From an uncultured Bacilli bacterium (GTDB taxonomy: Bacteria > Bacillota_I > Bacilli_A > RFN20 > CAG-826): a DNA stretch of 13,971 nucleotides. The position numbers and the translations under genes are program-made. Every line of letters begins with the position of its first letter. Positions within the stretch are counted from its first letter, which is position 1. Shown here in pieces: positions 1 to 7,355 of the stretch. The notes under the pieces were generated by a model, which made no database searches, was not told the origin of the DNA, and was given only the letters and a program-made list of their open reading frames with translations. The stretch covers positions 1-13,971 of the forward strand of contig CAJOOD010000111.1 of the NCBI GenBank assembly GCA_905236085.1, read 5' to 3'.

Positions 1-1808
1 TGGAATTCACTTCCCCTACCTAATTCAGAATCTAAAGTTATGGTTCCGCCTAATACATCAACGATATGTTTAGCAATAGCCATTCCTAAGCCTGTACCTT
101 CGGTTTGATGGACACGTTTATTGTCTTCTCTTTCAAAAGCCACGAATATCTTTTCTTGGAATTCTTTGCTCATACCAATTCCATTATCTTTGACGATGAA
201 ATGAGTTTCGACTTTACTTTCGTCTTCTAAACAATTTTTTTGATATAATTTGACTTGAATCGTCCCGCCTTCAGGCGTAAATTTCAAAGCATTAGATAAC
301 AAATTTAATAAAATCTGATTTAATCTTACCGAATCAGTATAGACATCTTCTGATATCATATTATCAATAAGCACGTCAAATGTTTGGTTTTTGCTGAGAA
401 TTTGCGGTTGAATGATATTACAAATTGTTTCCATTGTCTCTTTTAAAGATATCAAATCAATATGGAAAGACATCTTGCCAGATTCGATTTTTGACATATC
501 TAATACATCATTAATTAAACCTAATAATTGCTTGCTAGAATAAGTAATCTTTTGTAAACATTTAGAAACTTGCTCCTTATTATCTATATTGGTTTGAGCA
601 ATTGTTGTCATACCTAATATAGCATTCATAGGTGTTCTAATATCATGAGATATATTAGACAAGAATTCTGATTTTGCTTTATTAGATTTTTCAGCTTCTG
701 CACGAGCATTATCCGCGGCCAGCATAGCTTTTTCAGCATTTTGTCTAGCGCTTTCTGTGGCTTCATTGGCTTTAATCAATTTTTTAACTTGTTTATTATT
801 ATCAATCATATAAACTACAAGGAAAGCAATCATCGCAATAGAAATAATAGCGATGGATATACTCGTGGCCACATTTCTAGTTGATGCTGAAGAGGCAATA
901 ATTTTATCTAAGGCTCCATAAGGTAAGATGCTAACTAAATACCATTCCGCATGATTTAATGGAGATAGATAAATAGATCTCCTTTCGTCTATTCCTCTAG
1001 CGTTATCAATATATCTAACTGAAGCATGATATGTCTCTTTATTGCTAATAGCAACTTTCATTTCTTCTTCTATTTCTTCAGCACTTTTACCATCTAAAGG
1101 ATGAGCATAACGGGAAATTTGCTCAAAATATGTAGAAACACCCTCGTTTTCAGAATTATTTAGAATAAAAGTTCCATCTTTACGAATAATGGATGAGTGA
1201 ACAAGTCCGTTATCATTATTCAAATCCATGATTTGCACGAATGTTTCAAATTTTCTTCCTACAATTAAGGCTAGTGAATTAACTCCTTTAGTAGTTGGAA
1301 CATTTAATGGTAGACCATATAAAGCATATTCCACTCCATCGCTATCTTGAGCGGTGGTTAAGGCTCTTTGACCATCGGAGAGCATAGCAAAATAATCTGA
1401 ATTATCAATGATATCTTTATATGCAACTGTATTATCGGTGATATTTATAATATCAGAATTAGAAGTTGGATTCGGAAGAACTAATCCGGTATAGATAAAT
1501 TCTCTATATTTTGCTAAACGTGCGATTTCACTTTGAATATATTCAGGATCGGTTTCTTCATCAACTTCATTAACGATTTGCAAGGCCTCCGAATATCTAA
1601 TATCCACAAGCGAATTATATTGATTAGTATTTCTTCTGGTAATCCCTTCGATATATGTTGTAGCGATTTCATTCATCTGTTGTGAATTATGGTAATTCAT
1701 AAACACACTTAATCCGATGAAAATACCTGATGTAATAGCGATGAGCAAAGTTAAACCGATAATGATAATAAAGTTAGAACGATTAAAAGTTTTTTTATTG
1801 TTTTCCAT
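1..1808 (-). CDS. Membrane sensor histidine kinase, 3' end outside window
   Basis: Sensor kinase of a two-component system; 602 codons are read from ATG at 1808-1806 and the frame is still open at base 1. In order: transmembrane segment at about residues 13-36, an extracytoplasmic sensor region at about 38-312 (probably Cache/PAS-like, judged from size and position only), second transmembrane segment about 315-335, an Ala/Glu-rich coiled-coil linker about 340-378, HisKA with the H-box SHDIRTPMNA (phospho-acceptor His388), and the HATPase_c domain with N-box NLLSNALKF (about 502-510), G1 DNGIGM (541-546) and G2 GTGLGM (571-576). All catalytic boxes are intact. The linker and H-box resemble hybrid kinases that carry a C-terminal receiver domain, so a receiver may follow beyond the edge; this cannot be seen. 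No Shine-Dalgarno precedes the ATG. The ligand is unknown. Divergently transcribed from the gene at 1907. Confidence 0.93.
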   Translation of the reverse strand, partial: MENNKKTFNRSNFIIIIGLTLLIAITSGIFIGLSVFMNYHNSQQMNEIATTYIEGITRRNTNQYNSLVDIRYSEALQIVNEVDEETDPEYIQSEIARLAKYREFIYTGLVLPNPTSNSDIINITDNTVAYKDIIDNSDYFAMLSDGQRALTTAQDSDGVEYALYGLPLNVPTTKGVNSLALIVGRKFETFVQIMDLNNDNGLVHSSIIRKDGTFILNNSENEGVSTYFEQISRYAHPLDGKSAEEIEEEMKVAISNKETYHASVRYIDNARGIDERRSIYLSPLNHAEWYLVSILPYGALDKIIASSASTRNVATSISIAIISIAMIAFLVVYMIDNNKQVKKLIKANEATESARQNAEKAMLAADNARAEAEKSNKAKSEFLSNISHDIRTPMNAILGMTTIAQTNIDNKEQVSKCLQKITYSSKQLLGLINDVLDMSKIESGKMSFHIDLISLKETMETICNIIQPQILSKNQTFDVLIDNMISEDVYTDSVRLNQILLNLLSNALKFTPEGGTIQVKLYQKNCLEDESKVETHFIVKDNGIGMSKEFQEKIFVAFEREDNKRVHQTEGTGLGMAIAKHIVDVLGGTITLDSELGRGSEF

Positions 1809-1829
1809 ACAAATAAGTTTAATAAAAAT

Positions 1830-1857
1830 ATAATACCTAGACAAATAAAATATTCAA
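1830..1857 (-). promoter_or_regulatory. Candidate sigma-A promoter of the histidine kinase gene
   Basis: On the minus strand TTGAAT (1857-1852) and TATTAT (1835-1830) are separated by 16 bases, and the -10 lies about 21 bases before the kinase ATG. Both hexamers are near consensus, but the region is very AT-rich, so chance matches are likely. The predicted leader is short and contains no Shine-Dalgarno sequence. Confidence 0.45.
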
Positions 1858-1871
1858 TTTTATTTATTTTT

Positions 1872-1882
1872 TATAATATAAT
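1872..1882 (+). promoter_or_regulatory. Candidate -10 region of the gene at 1907
   Basis: Two overlapping TATAAT hexamers (1872-1877 and 1877-1882) lie about 25-35 bases upstream of the ATG at 1907. No convincing -35 accompanies either. The leader to the ATG contains only AAAAAGAAA, a poor Shine-Dalgarno. The position in the divergent gap between two genes supports a promoter here; the exact hexamer is uncertain. Confidence 0.35.
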
Positions 1883-1906
1883 AATTCACGAAAAAGAAAT
1901 ATACCT

Positions 1907-2956
1907 ATGAAATTCAAATTAAGCCAAAAAGATGAAGACAAATTAATAGCCCTACTCGATAGAAGAAATATCAATATGGATATCGCTAATCTATATAATG
2001 ATTTATTTAATTATGGACTTGAGGAAGATGAATCTTTTGTTTTGGAAGATATTTTAGATAATCTTGGCTATGATTTAAGCGATGAAGAAACTAAAGATAT
2101 CATTGCTCAATATAAAGTTCTTGATATCAAACCATATGAGATATCAGATTATAAGGATAATATTTATTATAAATTAATAAATCCTAAACATTATAAAAAA
2201 GACAATGTAGAACTAGGATATTACCAATATAATCCTTATCAATTATTTTTAAGTGATGAGATTATTGTTGATAAAAATAATAATTATCAAGAACTTATAA
2301 AAGCATCATATTTTAAAGAGTCATTCTCCTTTTTAGCATTGGCAAAAAATAACAATGTTTGGATGTCTATTACTCCCCACGAAATTAACACTATGCAAGA
2401 ATCAATTGATATAGTTAAAGGCCAAGTTATCGTGGCTGGATTAGGCTTAGGATATTATCCATTTATGGTTTCCAATAAAAATAATGTCGATAAAGTAACC
2501 GTGTTAGAAAAAGATCGAGAGATAATAGATTTGTTTAATAAAAATCTTCTACCTCTATTTCCTAATAAAAATAAGATAGAGATAATATACACTGACGCTT
2601 TTGATTATTTAAAAAATAATAAGGCTGATTATTATTTTGTTGATTTATGGCACGATACAATTGATGGTCTACCCTTATATATCAAAGCTAAACAAATTTT
2701 AAAAGATAATGATCACGCTCATTATTGGATTGAAAAATCCTTAATTACTGGATTTAGAAGATTGCTATTATGCTTGATAGATGAAGAATATTTTATGAAT
2801 ACCAGTGATGATGATTATAAGACATGTCAATCTAGTGATGAGAAGATTTTAAAGAAATTACATTATCTATTAAAAGAAAAAGAAATTAATAATTATAAAG
2901 ATATTCTTGCCTTGATATCTGATGAATCTATCGATGAATTAATTAACAAAATATAG
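1907..2956 (+). CDS. Spermidine-synthase-like / class I SAM-binding-fold protein of unknown function
   Basis: A 349-residue soluble protein with no signal peptide or membrane segment. The N-terminal ~140 residues are acidic and probably mostly helical, and I do not recognise them. Residues about 170-265 look like a Rossmann methyltransferase/spermidine-synthase core: glycine motif VAGLGLGYY (176-184), acidic end of the second strand VLEKD (Glu201), TDAFDYL with Asp230 where the adenine-contacting acid is expected, and a strand ending VDLWHD (245-250). The Asp of spermidine synthases that abstracts the amine proton is not obvious, so polyamine synthesis should not be assumed. The C-terminal ~80 residues are helical and charged. 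I know of similar unnamed proteins in low-GC Firmicutes. Monocistronic, divergent from the kinase, followed by a hairpin terminator. Substrate unknown; catalysis itself is inferred. Confidence 0.8.
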   Translation: MKFKLSQKDEDKLIALLDRRNINMDIANLYNDLFNYGLEEDESFVLEDILDNLGYDLSDEETKDIIAQYKVLDIKPYEISDYKDNIYYKLINPKHYKKDNVELGYYQYNPYQLFLSDEIIVDKNNNYQELIKASYFKESFSFLALAKNNNVWMSITPHEINTMQESIDIVKGQVIVAGLGLGYYPFMVSNKNNVDKVTVLEKDREIIDLFNKNLLPLFPNKNKIEIIYTDAFDYLKNNKADYYFVDLWHDTIDGLPLYIKAKQILKDNDHAHYWIEKSLITGFRRLLLCLIDEEYFMNTSDDDYKTCQSSDEKILKKLHYLLKEKEINNYKDILALISDESIDELINKI

Positions 2957-2962
2957 CAAATT

Positions 2963-2995
2963 AAAACGAATTTTCTTGCAAAACTCCGTTTTTTT
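2963..2995. terminator. Bidirectional intrinsic terminator between convergent genes
   Basis: AAAACG (2963-2968) pairs with CGTTTT (2987-2992) and TTTT (2971-2974) with AAAA (2980-2983) around the loop CTTGC, with one bulged base and a G-T wobble when read on the minus strand. A run of T follows on the plus strand, and T residues follow on the minus strand. It sits between the stop codons of the genes at 1907-2956 and 3014-3529. The stem is AT-rich and therefore moderately weak. Confidence 0.55.
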
Positions 2996-3013
2996 AATTG
3001 TTTTTATTTAAAA

Positions 3014-3529
3014 TTATATTATTTTATACATTTCCTCTATTGGCTTTTTATCATTGTGCTTTGGAGATGGTTTATCTATATCGCTAGGATATCCAACTGG
3101 CAAAAATAATACTGGATAGATATTATCAGGCAAATTAAATATTTTTTGCGTTTCAAGATTGTTAAACATTCTCACAATAACACTACCTAATCCTAATTCC
3201 GTAGCCATTAGACTCATTTGTGTGGTAACTATGGCCGCGTCTATTTCTGTTGTAGTAACATCGCTCATATCGGCGTGCCTCCATACCACATCTTTATCAA
3301 TGCAAATTAAGAAGACCAAAGGAGCATTATAAGTACAAGGCGTGGCTTTTTTAGCGAGTTCTAATCCTTCTTTAGATTTAATAATCAATATTTTTTGAGG
3401 TTGAAGATTTTTTGCTGTTGGAGCATTATGCGCTACTTCAAGCAATTTGTCGATTTTATCTTGCTCTACTTCTTTATTCGAGAAGCTGCGTGTTGAATAT
3501 CTCTTATTGGTTAATTGTAAAAAATCCAT
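3014..3529 (-). CDS. Small nitroreductase-family FMN oxidoreductase
   Basis: A 171-residue protein of the nitroreductase family, which uses FMN and NAD(P)H to reduce nitro compounds, quinones or other acceptors. Seen in the sequence: the N-terminal FMN-phosphate motif KRYSTRSF (residues 9-16), the family segment APTAKNLQP (36-44), the central helix with ATELGLGS (109-116), and the C-terminal PVGYP (144-148). The length fits the compact 165-180 residue subgroup, which usually works as a homodimer with FMN at the interface. The start is fixed by an AAAGGAGA Shine-Dalgarno (3542-3535) five bases before the ATG. Divergent from the esterase; no pathway context indicates a physiological substrate, so a broad redox or detoxification role is inference. 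Cytoplasmic. Confidence 0.9.
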   Translation of the reverse strand: MDFLQLTNKRYSTRSFSNKEVEQDKIDKLLEVAHNAPTAKNLQPQKILIIKSKEGLELAKKATPCTYNAPLVFLICIDKDVVWRHADMSDVTTTEIDAAIVTTQMSLMATELGLGSVIVRMFNNLETQKIFNLPDNIYPVLFLPVGYPSDIDKPSPKHNDKKPIEEMYKII

Positions 3530-3565
3530 ATGTCTCTCCTTTAGTTAATATAATTTTATAATCTC

Positions 3566-3578
3566 TAGATAAAATCTA
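3566..3578. promoter_or_regulatory. Short palindrome in the divergent nitroreductase/esterase gap
   Basis: TAGAT (3566-3570) and ATCTA (3574-3578) form an inverted repeat around AAA in the 86-base gap between the two divergent genes. It lies where a repressor acting on either promoter could bind, as redox-responsive regulators often do next to nitroreductases. Only ten paired bases in AT-rich DNA: this may be chance. Confidence 0.2.
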
Positions 3579-3601
3579 ATAGCAAAAATTTATAGAATTA
3601 A

Positions 3602-3607
3602 TATAAT
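3602..3607 (+). promoter_or_regulatory. TATAAT box 8 nt before the esterase ATG
   Basis: A perfect TATAAT ends eight bases before the ATG at 3616, so transcription would be expected to begin at or within about two bases of the start codon. An in-frame TAG at 3607-3609 excludes an upstream start, and the next Met codon is residue 67, so the start is well constrained. No Shine-Dalgarno is present and no clear -35 is visible. Reads as a candidate leaderless promoter. Confidence 0.4.
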
Positions 3608-3615
3608 AGATTTGT

Positions 3616-4485
3616 ATGAAGAAAATTCCTAATAATATCGATGGCTTTATTAGATACAGCAAAAAGCCAAATACCATTGTAAAACCCGCATATTTATACA
3701 CAAAAGTGTTCCATTTTAACACGAATAATAAATATAAAGATAGAACAATAAGAGTATATTTACCATCGACATATGAATTTAATAATCCTAACAAGAGATT
3801 TAAAGTTATTTATATGTTTGACGGGAAGAATTTATTTGATGACTACACTTCTTTTGTTGGTGAGTGGCATGTCGATGAAACTATTGAAAGATATATTCAA
3901 GAAGGTAAAAGCGAAGGAATTATTGTCGTTGGAATTGATGCCCCTAATGATGGACATGATAGAAGTATGGAAATGCTTCCTTATGATTTAAGATTTATTA
4001 GAGACGGCGAAGCCTTTGGCAAACCATATGGTAAAAAGCTCGGTAAATTTGTCTTTGAAACAGTGAAACATGTTATCGATTCTACTTTTTATACACTAAG
4101 TGATAAAGATAACACGGCGATTGGTGGCTCCTCTATGGGTGGATTAATGGCCTTTTACTGCGGCGTTGAATATCGTGATTTAGTGGGATTTACTATCTCA
4201 TTTTCTCCAGCATTTATGTGCTATAAGCGCAGTGTGTTTAATAATTATGTAAAAGATTTATTAAAAGACATTGATGATTTAGGAAAGATTTATTTCTTTA
4301 CTGGAGATCAAGAATTAGACAAGATTATCGCTCCTGGCACTTTAGCTGTATACCGCATTATGACTAGACTTGGCTATAATAAAAACGATGTCAAATTATT
4401 ATATGACTCCTCTAAGCCACATCATGAATCAGCGTGGAGTGAATATTTCCCTGATGCCTTAAAATTCTGGTTATTAGATAAATAA
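3616..4485 (+). CDS. Alpha/beta-hydrolase esterase (esterase D / Fes-like family)
   Basis: A 289-residue serine hydrolase of the putative-esterase family (esterase D, enterochelin-esterase-like, feruloyl-esterase-like). The nucleophile elbow is GGSSMGG (170-176), with Ser173 in G-x-S-x-G. The general base is probably His270 in PHHESAW (268-274), the usual H-x-x-x-W arrangement near the C terminus, and the acid may be Asp231 or Glu233 in TGDQE (229-233). The early strand VIYMFDGKNLF (64-74) and GIDAP (106-110) are typical of the family, with the oxyanion hole expected nearby. There is no signal peptide, so it is likely cytoplasmic. The substrate cannot be read from the sequence; short-chain acyl esters of sugars or phenolics are usual for the family. 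It is alone on its strand and ends in a strong terminator. Confidence 0.9.
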   Translation: MKKIPNNIDGFIRYSKKPNTIVKPAYLYTKVFHFNTNNKYKDRTIRVYLPSTYEFNNPNKRFKVIYMFDGKNLFDDYTSFVGEWHVDETIERYIQEGKSEGIIVVGIDAPNDGHDRSMEMLPYDLRFIRDGEAFGKPYGKKLGKFVFETVKHVIDSTFYTLSDKDNTAIGGSSMGGLMAFYCGVEYRDLVGFTISFSPAFMCYKRSVFNNYVKDLLKDIDDLGKIYFFTGDQELDKIIAPGTLAVYRIMTRLGYNKNDVKLLYDSSKPHHESAWSEYFPDALKFWLLDK

Positions 4486-4489
4486 ATCA

Positions 4490-4523
4490 AAGCCTCAAAT
4501 TGTTAGTTTGAGGCTTATTTTTT
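4490..4523. terminator. Bidirectional intrinsic terminator (perfect 10-bp stem)
   Basis: AAGCCTCAAA (4490-4499) pairs perfectly with TTTGAGGCTT (4507-4516) around a seven-base loop; the plus-strand 3' side continues ATTTTTT. It lies between the stop of the esterase (4485) and the stop of the 4522-5889 gene on the other strand. On the minus strand the hairpin is followed by GATTTATTTA, a weaker U-tract, so it probably serves both genes. Confidence 0.9.
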
Positions 4524-5889
4524 ATGCGTTTTTAATGAAGGCTATATAAGCTTGATAGGCTTCATATACATCTAATTTAGCAACTATTTCCATTGGTGAA
4601 TGCATGCATAAGACTGGAACTCCCGCATCGATAACATTCATATTTAAATTAGCCATGATATAGGCAATGGTTCCTCCACCACCTTGATCAACTCTACCTA
4701 ATTCAGAAGTTTGATAATAGATGTTTTCATCATCCATAATTTTTCTAATTTTGGCGACATATTCAGCATTGGCATCATTGCAACCAGACTTGCCTCTAGC
4801 ACCAGTATATTTGTTAAACACGATACCATTATTTAAGAAGCAACTATTTTTTAATTCATTAACATTAGCATATAAAGGATCAACACCCGCGGAGACATCG
4901 CTAGATAAGACATTAGAATTAGATAAACATTTTCTAAAATTAAGGTCACTTAATTCACCAACTTTATCTAATAATTCTGCGAGAGTGTTTTCGAAGAATC
5001 TAGATTGAGCGCCACTAGCACCTTGTGAACCAACTTCTTCTTTATCAACAAGAATGCAGCATGCAGTTCTATTAGGAATTTCTTTTAAATCCAAAACAGC
5101 GCGTAGAGATGTATAAGCGCAAACTCTATCATCATGACCATAACCAGCGATCATCGATCTATCTAATCCATAATCTTTAGCAGGTCCTTGAGGAACAGCC
5201 TCGATTTCTGCGGAGACAAAATCATCTTCTTCAATATTATAATTTTCTTTTAATAATTTAAGAATATTAGCCTTTACTTTATCTTTTTCTTCACCTTTTA
5301 ATGGTAAGGAGCCAACGGTGATATCTAAATCTTCGCCTTCGATAACTGTGGAAGCTGTTTTTTGCATCTGATTAGCGCTTAAATGAATTAATAAATCAGA
5401 AATGCCAAGAACTGGATCACCTTCGTTATCACCAATATTTATATCTAGGACAGTTCCATCTTTTTTAACTACAACACCATATAACGCTAATGGGATGGTG
5501 ACATATTGATATTTTTTAATACCACCATAATAATGTGTATCGAGTAAGGCAAAACCTTGTGATTCATATAATGGATTTTGTTTGATATCGATACGTGGAG
5601 AATCAATATGAGCTCCTAAGACATTAATGCCGTTTACTACTTTATCTTTACCAACAACAAATAAAATTATATTTTTATTCTTATTAATTGCATAAACCTT
5701 ATCACCAGGTTTTAATGATTTTAAGGCATTTATTTCTTTAAAACCATGCAATTCGGCGATAATTTTTGCAAAATTGACCACAAATCTCTCATTTTTACAT
5801 GTTGATAAGAATTTGCGGTATTCTTCGTTAAACGCAAATACTGGTTCTAAATTATCTTGATATTTTTCAAAAACATTCTTCTTATACAT
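4522..5889 (-). CDS. apeA: M18 family aminopeptidase (aminopeptidase I type)
   Basis: A 455-residue zinc metallo-aminopeptidase of family M18, removing N-terminal residues from cytoplasmic peptides. The co-catalytic dizinc site is complete: His94 in GAHIDSPR, Asp253 in GHDDRVC (bridging), the Glu pair 284-285 in DKEEVGS (one general base, one ligand), Asp331 in SSDVSAG, and His430 in CMHSP. The length matches the bacterial aminopeptidase-I-like M18 branch (about 450-470), longer than its neighbour. M18 enzymes usually assemble into tetrahedral dodecamers. The ATG at 5889 follows an AGGAG (5899-5895) that overlaps the stop of the upstream gene, giving an eight-base gap and probable translational coupling. 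The two genes are diverged paralogues in one operon. The symbol is by family convention. Confidence 0.95.
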   Translation of the reverse strand: MYKKNVFEKYQDNLEPVFAFNEEYRKFLSTCKNERFVVNFAKIIAELHGFKEINALKSLKPGDKVYAINKNKNIILFVVGKDKVVNGINVLGAHIDSPRIDIKQNPLYESQGFALLDTHYYGGIKKYQYVTIPLALYGVVVKKDGTVLDINIGDNEGDPVLGISDLLIHLSANQMQKTASTVIEGEDLDITVGSLPLKGEEKDKVKANILKLLKENYNIEEDDFVSAEIEAVPQGPAKDYGLDRSMIAGYGHDDRVCAYTSLRAVLDLKEIPNRTACCILVDKEEVGSQGASGAQSRFFENTLAELLDKVGELSDLNFRKCLSNSNVLSSDVSAGVDPLYANVNELKNSCFLNNGIVFNKYTGARGKSGCNDANAEYVAKIRKIMDDENIYYQTSELGRVDQGGGGTIAYIMANLNMNVIDAGVPVLCMHSPMEIVAKLDVYEAYQAYIAFIKNA

Positions 5890-5894
5890 AATTA

Positions 5895-5900
5895 CTCCTA
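5895..5900 (-). promoter_or_regulatory. Shine-Dalgarno overlapping the upstream stop codon
   Basis: On the minus strand TAGGAG (5900-5895) contains both the TAG stop of the first aminopeptidase gene (5900-5898) and the AGGAG ribosome site of the second, five bases before its ATG. A ribosome ending the first gene is therefore placed on the start of the second. Confidence 0.85.
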
Positions 5901-7190
5901 TCTAATGTTTATATTACCATCTTTATTAACGATATCTTTTGACATATATGCTGTGATTAACATTATCATATCATCAATATCTTTACTACCCATCGTTTCG
6001 TAAGATGAATGCATGGCTAATTGAGCTAGACCTATATCCACGCTTAATATTGAAACATGTGCCATAGAAATATTGCCTAGTGTTGAGCCACCTCTAATAT
6101 CACTTCTATTAAAGAATTCTTGATAAGGTATATCAATATCTTTACACAAAGATTTGATTAATCCTGCACCAAGGGCATCAGAACAATAATGCATATTGGC
6201 ATTATGTTTGATAACTATTCCTTTGTTTAATAATACTGGAGATTTTGTTTCTAATTTATTAGGAATATTAGGATGGATAGCATGAGCATTATCTGCGCTT
6301 AATAGTGTTGATTTAGCTAAAGCTCTTAAAAATTCTTTTTCCTTATATCCGAGAGCGGTATTAATTCTTCTTAAATTATCTTCTAAGAAGGTTGAATCCG
6401 CGCCATTAATGGAGCCTGAACCCACTTCTTCGTTATCAAAAGATACAAAGAGCGAAATATGAGATTTATTCTCTCCATTCATGAAACCTTTTAAACAAGT
6501 ATAATCACAAGCCAAGTCGTCTAACTTAGGACTAGACAAGAAATCCTTATTTAGTCCGATTAATTGAGCTTTCTCAGAATTATATAAATATAAATCATAT
6601 GATAATAATTCTTGGTCCTCTTCTAGATAATTGTTTAGAGTCTTTTCAAAAATATTTTCATCATTCGATGAGGCTAATATTGGGCATAAATCTGTTTGAG
6701 GATTATATTTATAACCATCATTAATCTCTCTATTTAAATGGATGGCAAGATTAGGAATAATGGCTATCCCATCACCTAAATCCACTAATTTGGAATTAAT
6801 TTGATCACCATTTTTATATACAATTCTTCCCGCTACACCTAAAGGTTTGTCTAGCCAAGTGGAATGAATCATACCTCCATAGGGTTCAACAATTAATTTA
6901 AAACAATTAGAAGAATTATCATAAACATGGTCTTTGATTTTAAAATTTGGTGAATCCGAATGAACGGCAACCATTTGAAAATGATAGTCTTTTATTTCGT
7001 TAGGTATTTTAAAGGCTAAGAGAGAAGTAAGGTTTCTTTTTACAAAATATTTCTTTCCTTTTTCTAAAACATATTCATCGCTTTCTTTTAATTCAATATA
7101 TCCATCACTTAGAAGTATTTTCGATATCTTATCTATTGAATGAAATTGAGAATGCGAATAATCTAGAAATTCTAGTAATCCATTATCCAT
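5898..7190 (-). CDS. apeB: M18 family aminopeptidase (ApeB / aspartyl aminopeptidase type)
   Basis: A 430-residue M18 zinc aminopeptidase, the first gene of a two-gene operon. Metal and catalytic positions are all present: His77 in VHSDSP, Asp224-Asp225 in LDDLAC, Glu254-Glu255 in DNEEVGS, Asp300 in SADNAHA, and His394 in AMHSS. The N-terminal region (LLEFLDYSHSQFH) is the normal family start. The frame stays open upstream to 7295, but the ATG at 7190 is preferred because GGAGGTG lies six bases before it, and the extra 35 residues have no family counterpart. M18 enzymes of this length often favour acidic (Asp/Glu) or hydrophobic N-terminal residues; the specificity here is unknown. Cytoplasmic, likely dodecameric. 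The symbol is by family convention. Confidence 0.95.
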   Translation of the reverse strand: MDNGLLEFLDYSHSQFHSIDKISKILLSDGYIELKESDEYVLEKGKKYFVKRNLTSLLAFKIPNEIKDYHFQMVAVHSDSPNFKIKDHVYDNSSNCFKLIVEPYGGMIHSTWLDKPLGVAGRIVYKNGDQINSKLVDLGDGIAIIPNLAIHLNREINDGYKYNPQTDLCPILASSNDENIFEKTLNNYLEEDQELLSYDLYLYNSEKAQLIGLNKDFLSSPKLDDLACDYTCLKGFMNGENKSHISLFVSFDNEEVGSGSINGADSTFLEDNLRRINTALGYKEKEFLRALAKSTLLSADNAHAIHPNIPNKLETKSPVLLNKGIVIKHNANMHYCSDALGAGLIKSLCKDIDIPYQEFFNRSDIRGGSTLGNISMAHVSILSVDIGLAQLAMHSSYETMGSKDIDDMIMLITAYMSKDIVNKDGNINIR

Positions 7191-7196
7191 AATATT

Positions 7197-7203
7197 CACC
7201 TCC
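7197..7203 (-). promoter_or_regulatory. Strong Shine-Dalgarno fixing the apeB start
   Basis: GGAGGTG on the minus strand (7203-7197) lies six bases before the ATG at 7190-7188. It is the best ribosome site in the window and argues against the in-frame ATG at 7295. Confidence 0.9.
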
Positions 7204-7214
7204 GTTGCTTTAAA

Positions 7215-7233
7215 TATTACTATAAAAGTAATA
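7215..7233. promoter_or_regulatory. Inverted repeat upstream of the aminopeptidase operon
   Basis: TATTACT (7215-7221) and AGTAATA (7227-7233) form a seven-base inverted repeat with a five-base spacer, 12 bases upstream of the apeB Shine-Dalgarno. On the minus strand it overlaps TATAGT (a -10-like hexamer) with TTGCTT about 19 bases further upstream. It could be an operator over the promoter or a small leader hairpin. AT-rich context makes chance plausible. The rest of the 7204-7355 gap shows only AT-rich promoter-like DNA. Confidence 0.3.
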
Positions 7234-7355
7234 GTTTTTAAATAAGCAATTTCATGAAGAAACTTGGATATTAATAAAAGTCTTATATTAAACAAAAAGA
7301 TATATTATAATTATTTCATTGAAAACATCATATTATGAAAAATTGAATTAAAAAG

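Noticed and set aside
4721..5008. 95-codon open frame on the plus strand
   Set aside because: It lies antisense inside the aminopeptidase gene, has no ribosome site and no recognisable motif; a shadow of the real coding frame. The same holds for open frames at 3576-3794, 3773-3991, 10914-11135 and 12309-12545.
7191..7295. N-terminal extension of the M18 protein starting at 7295
   Set aside because: It lacks a ribosome site, its residues have no family counterpart, and GGAGGTG six bases before the ATG at 7190 marks the normal start.
7344..7346. TGA after the ATG at 7335 as a tryptophan codon (genetic code 4, as in mycoplasmas)
   Set aside because: About 18 tryptophan codons across the window are all TGG and no other in-frame TGA occurs in any gene. 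Under code 4 in AT-rich DNA, TGA would be common. The lack of TGA stops is explained by a small sample and TAA preference.
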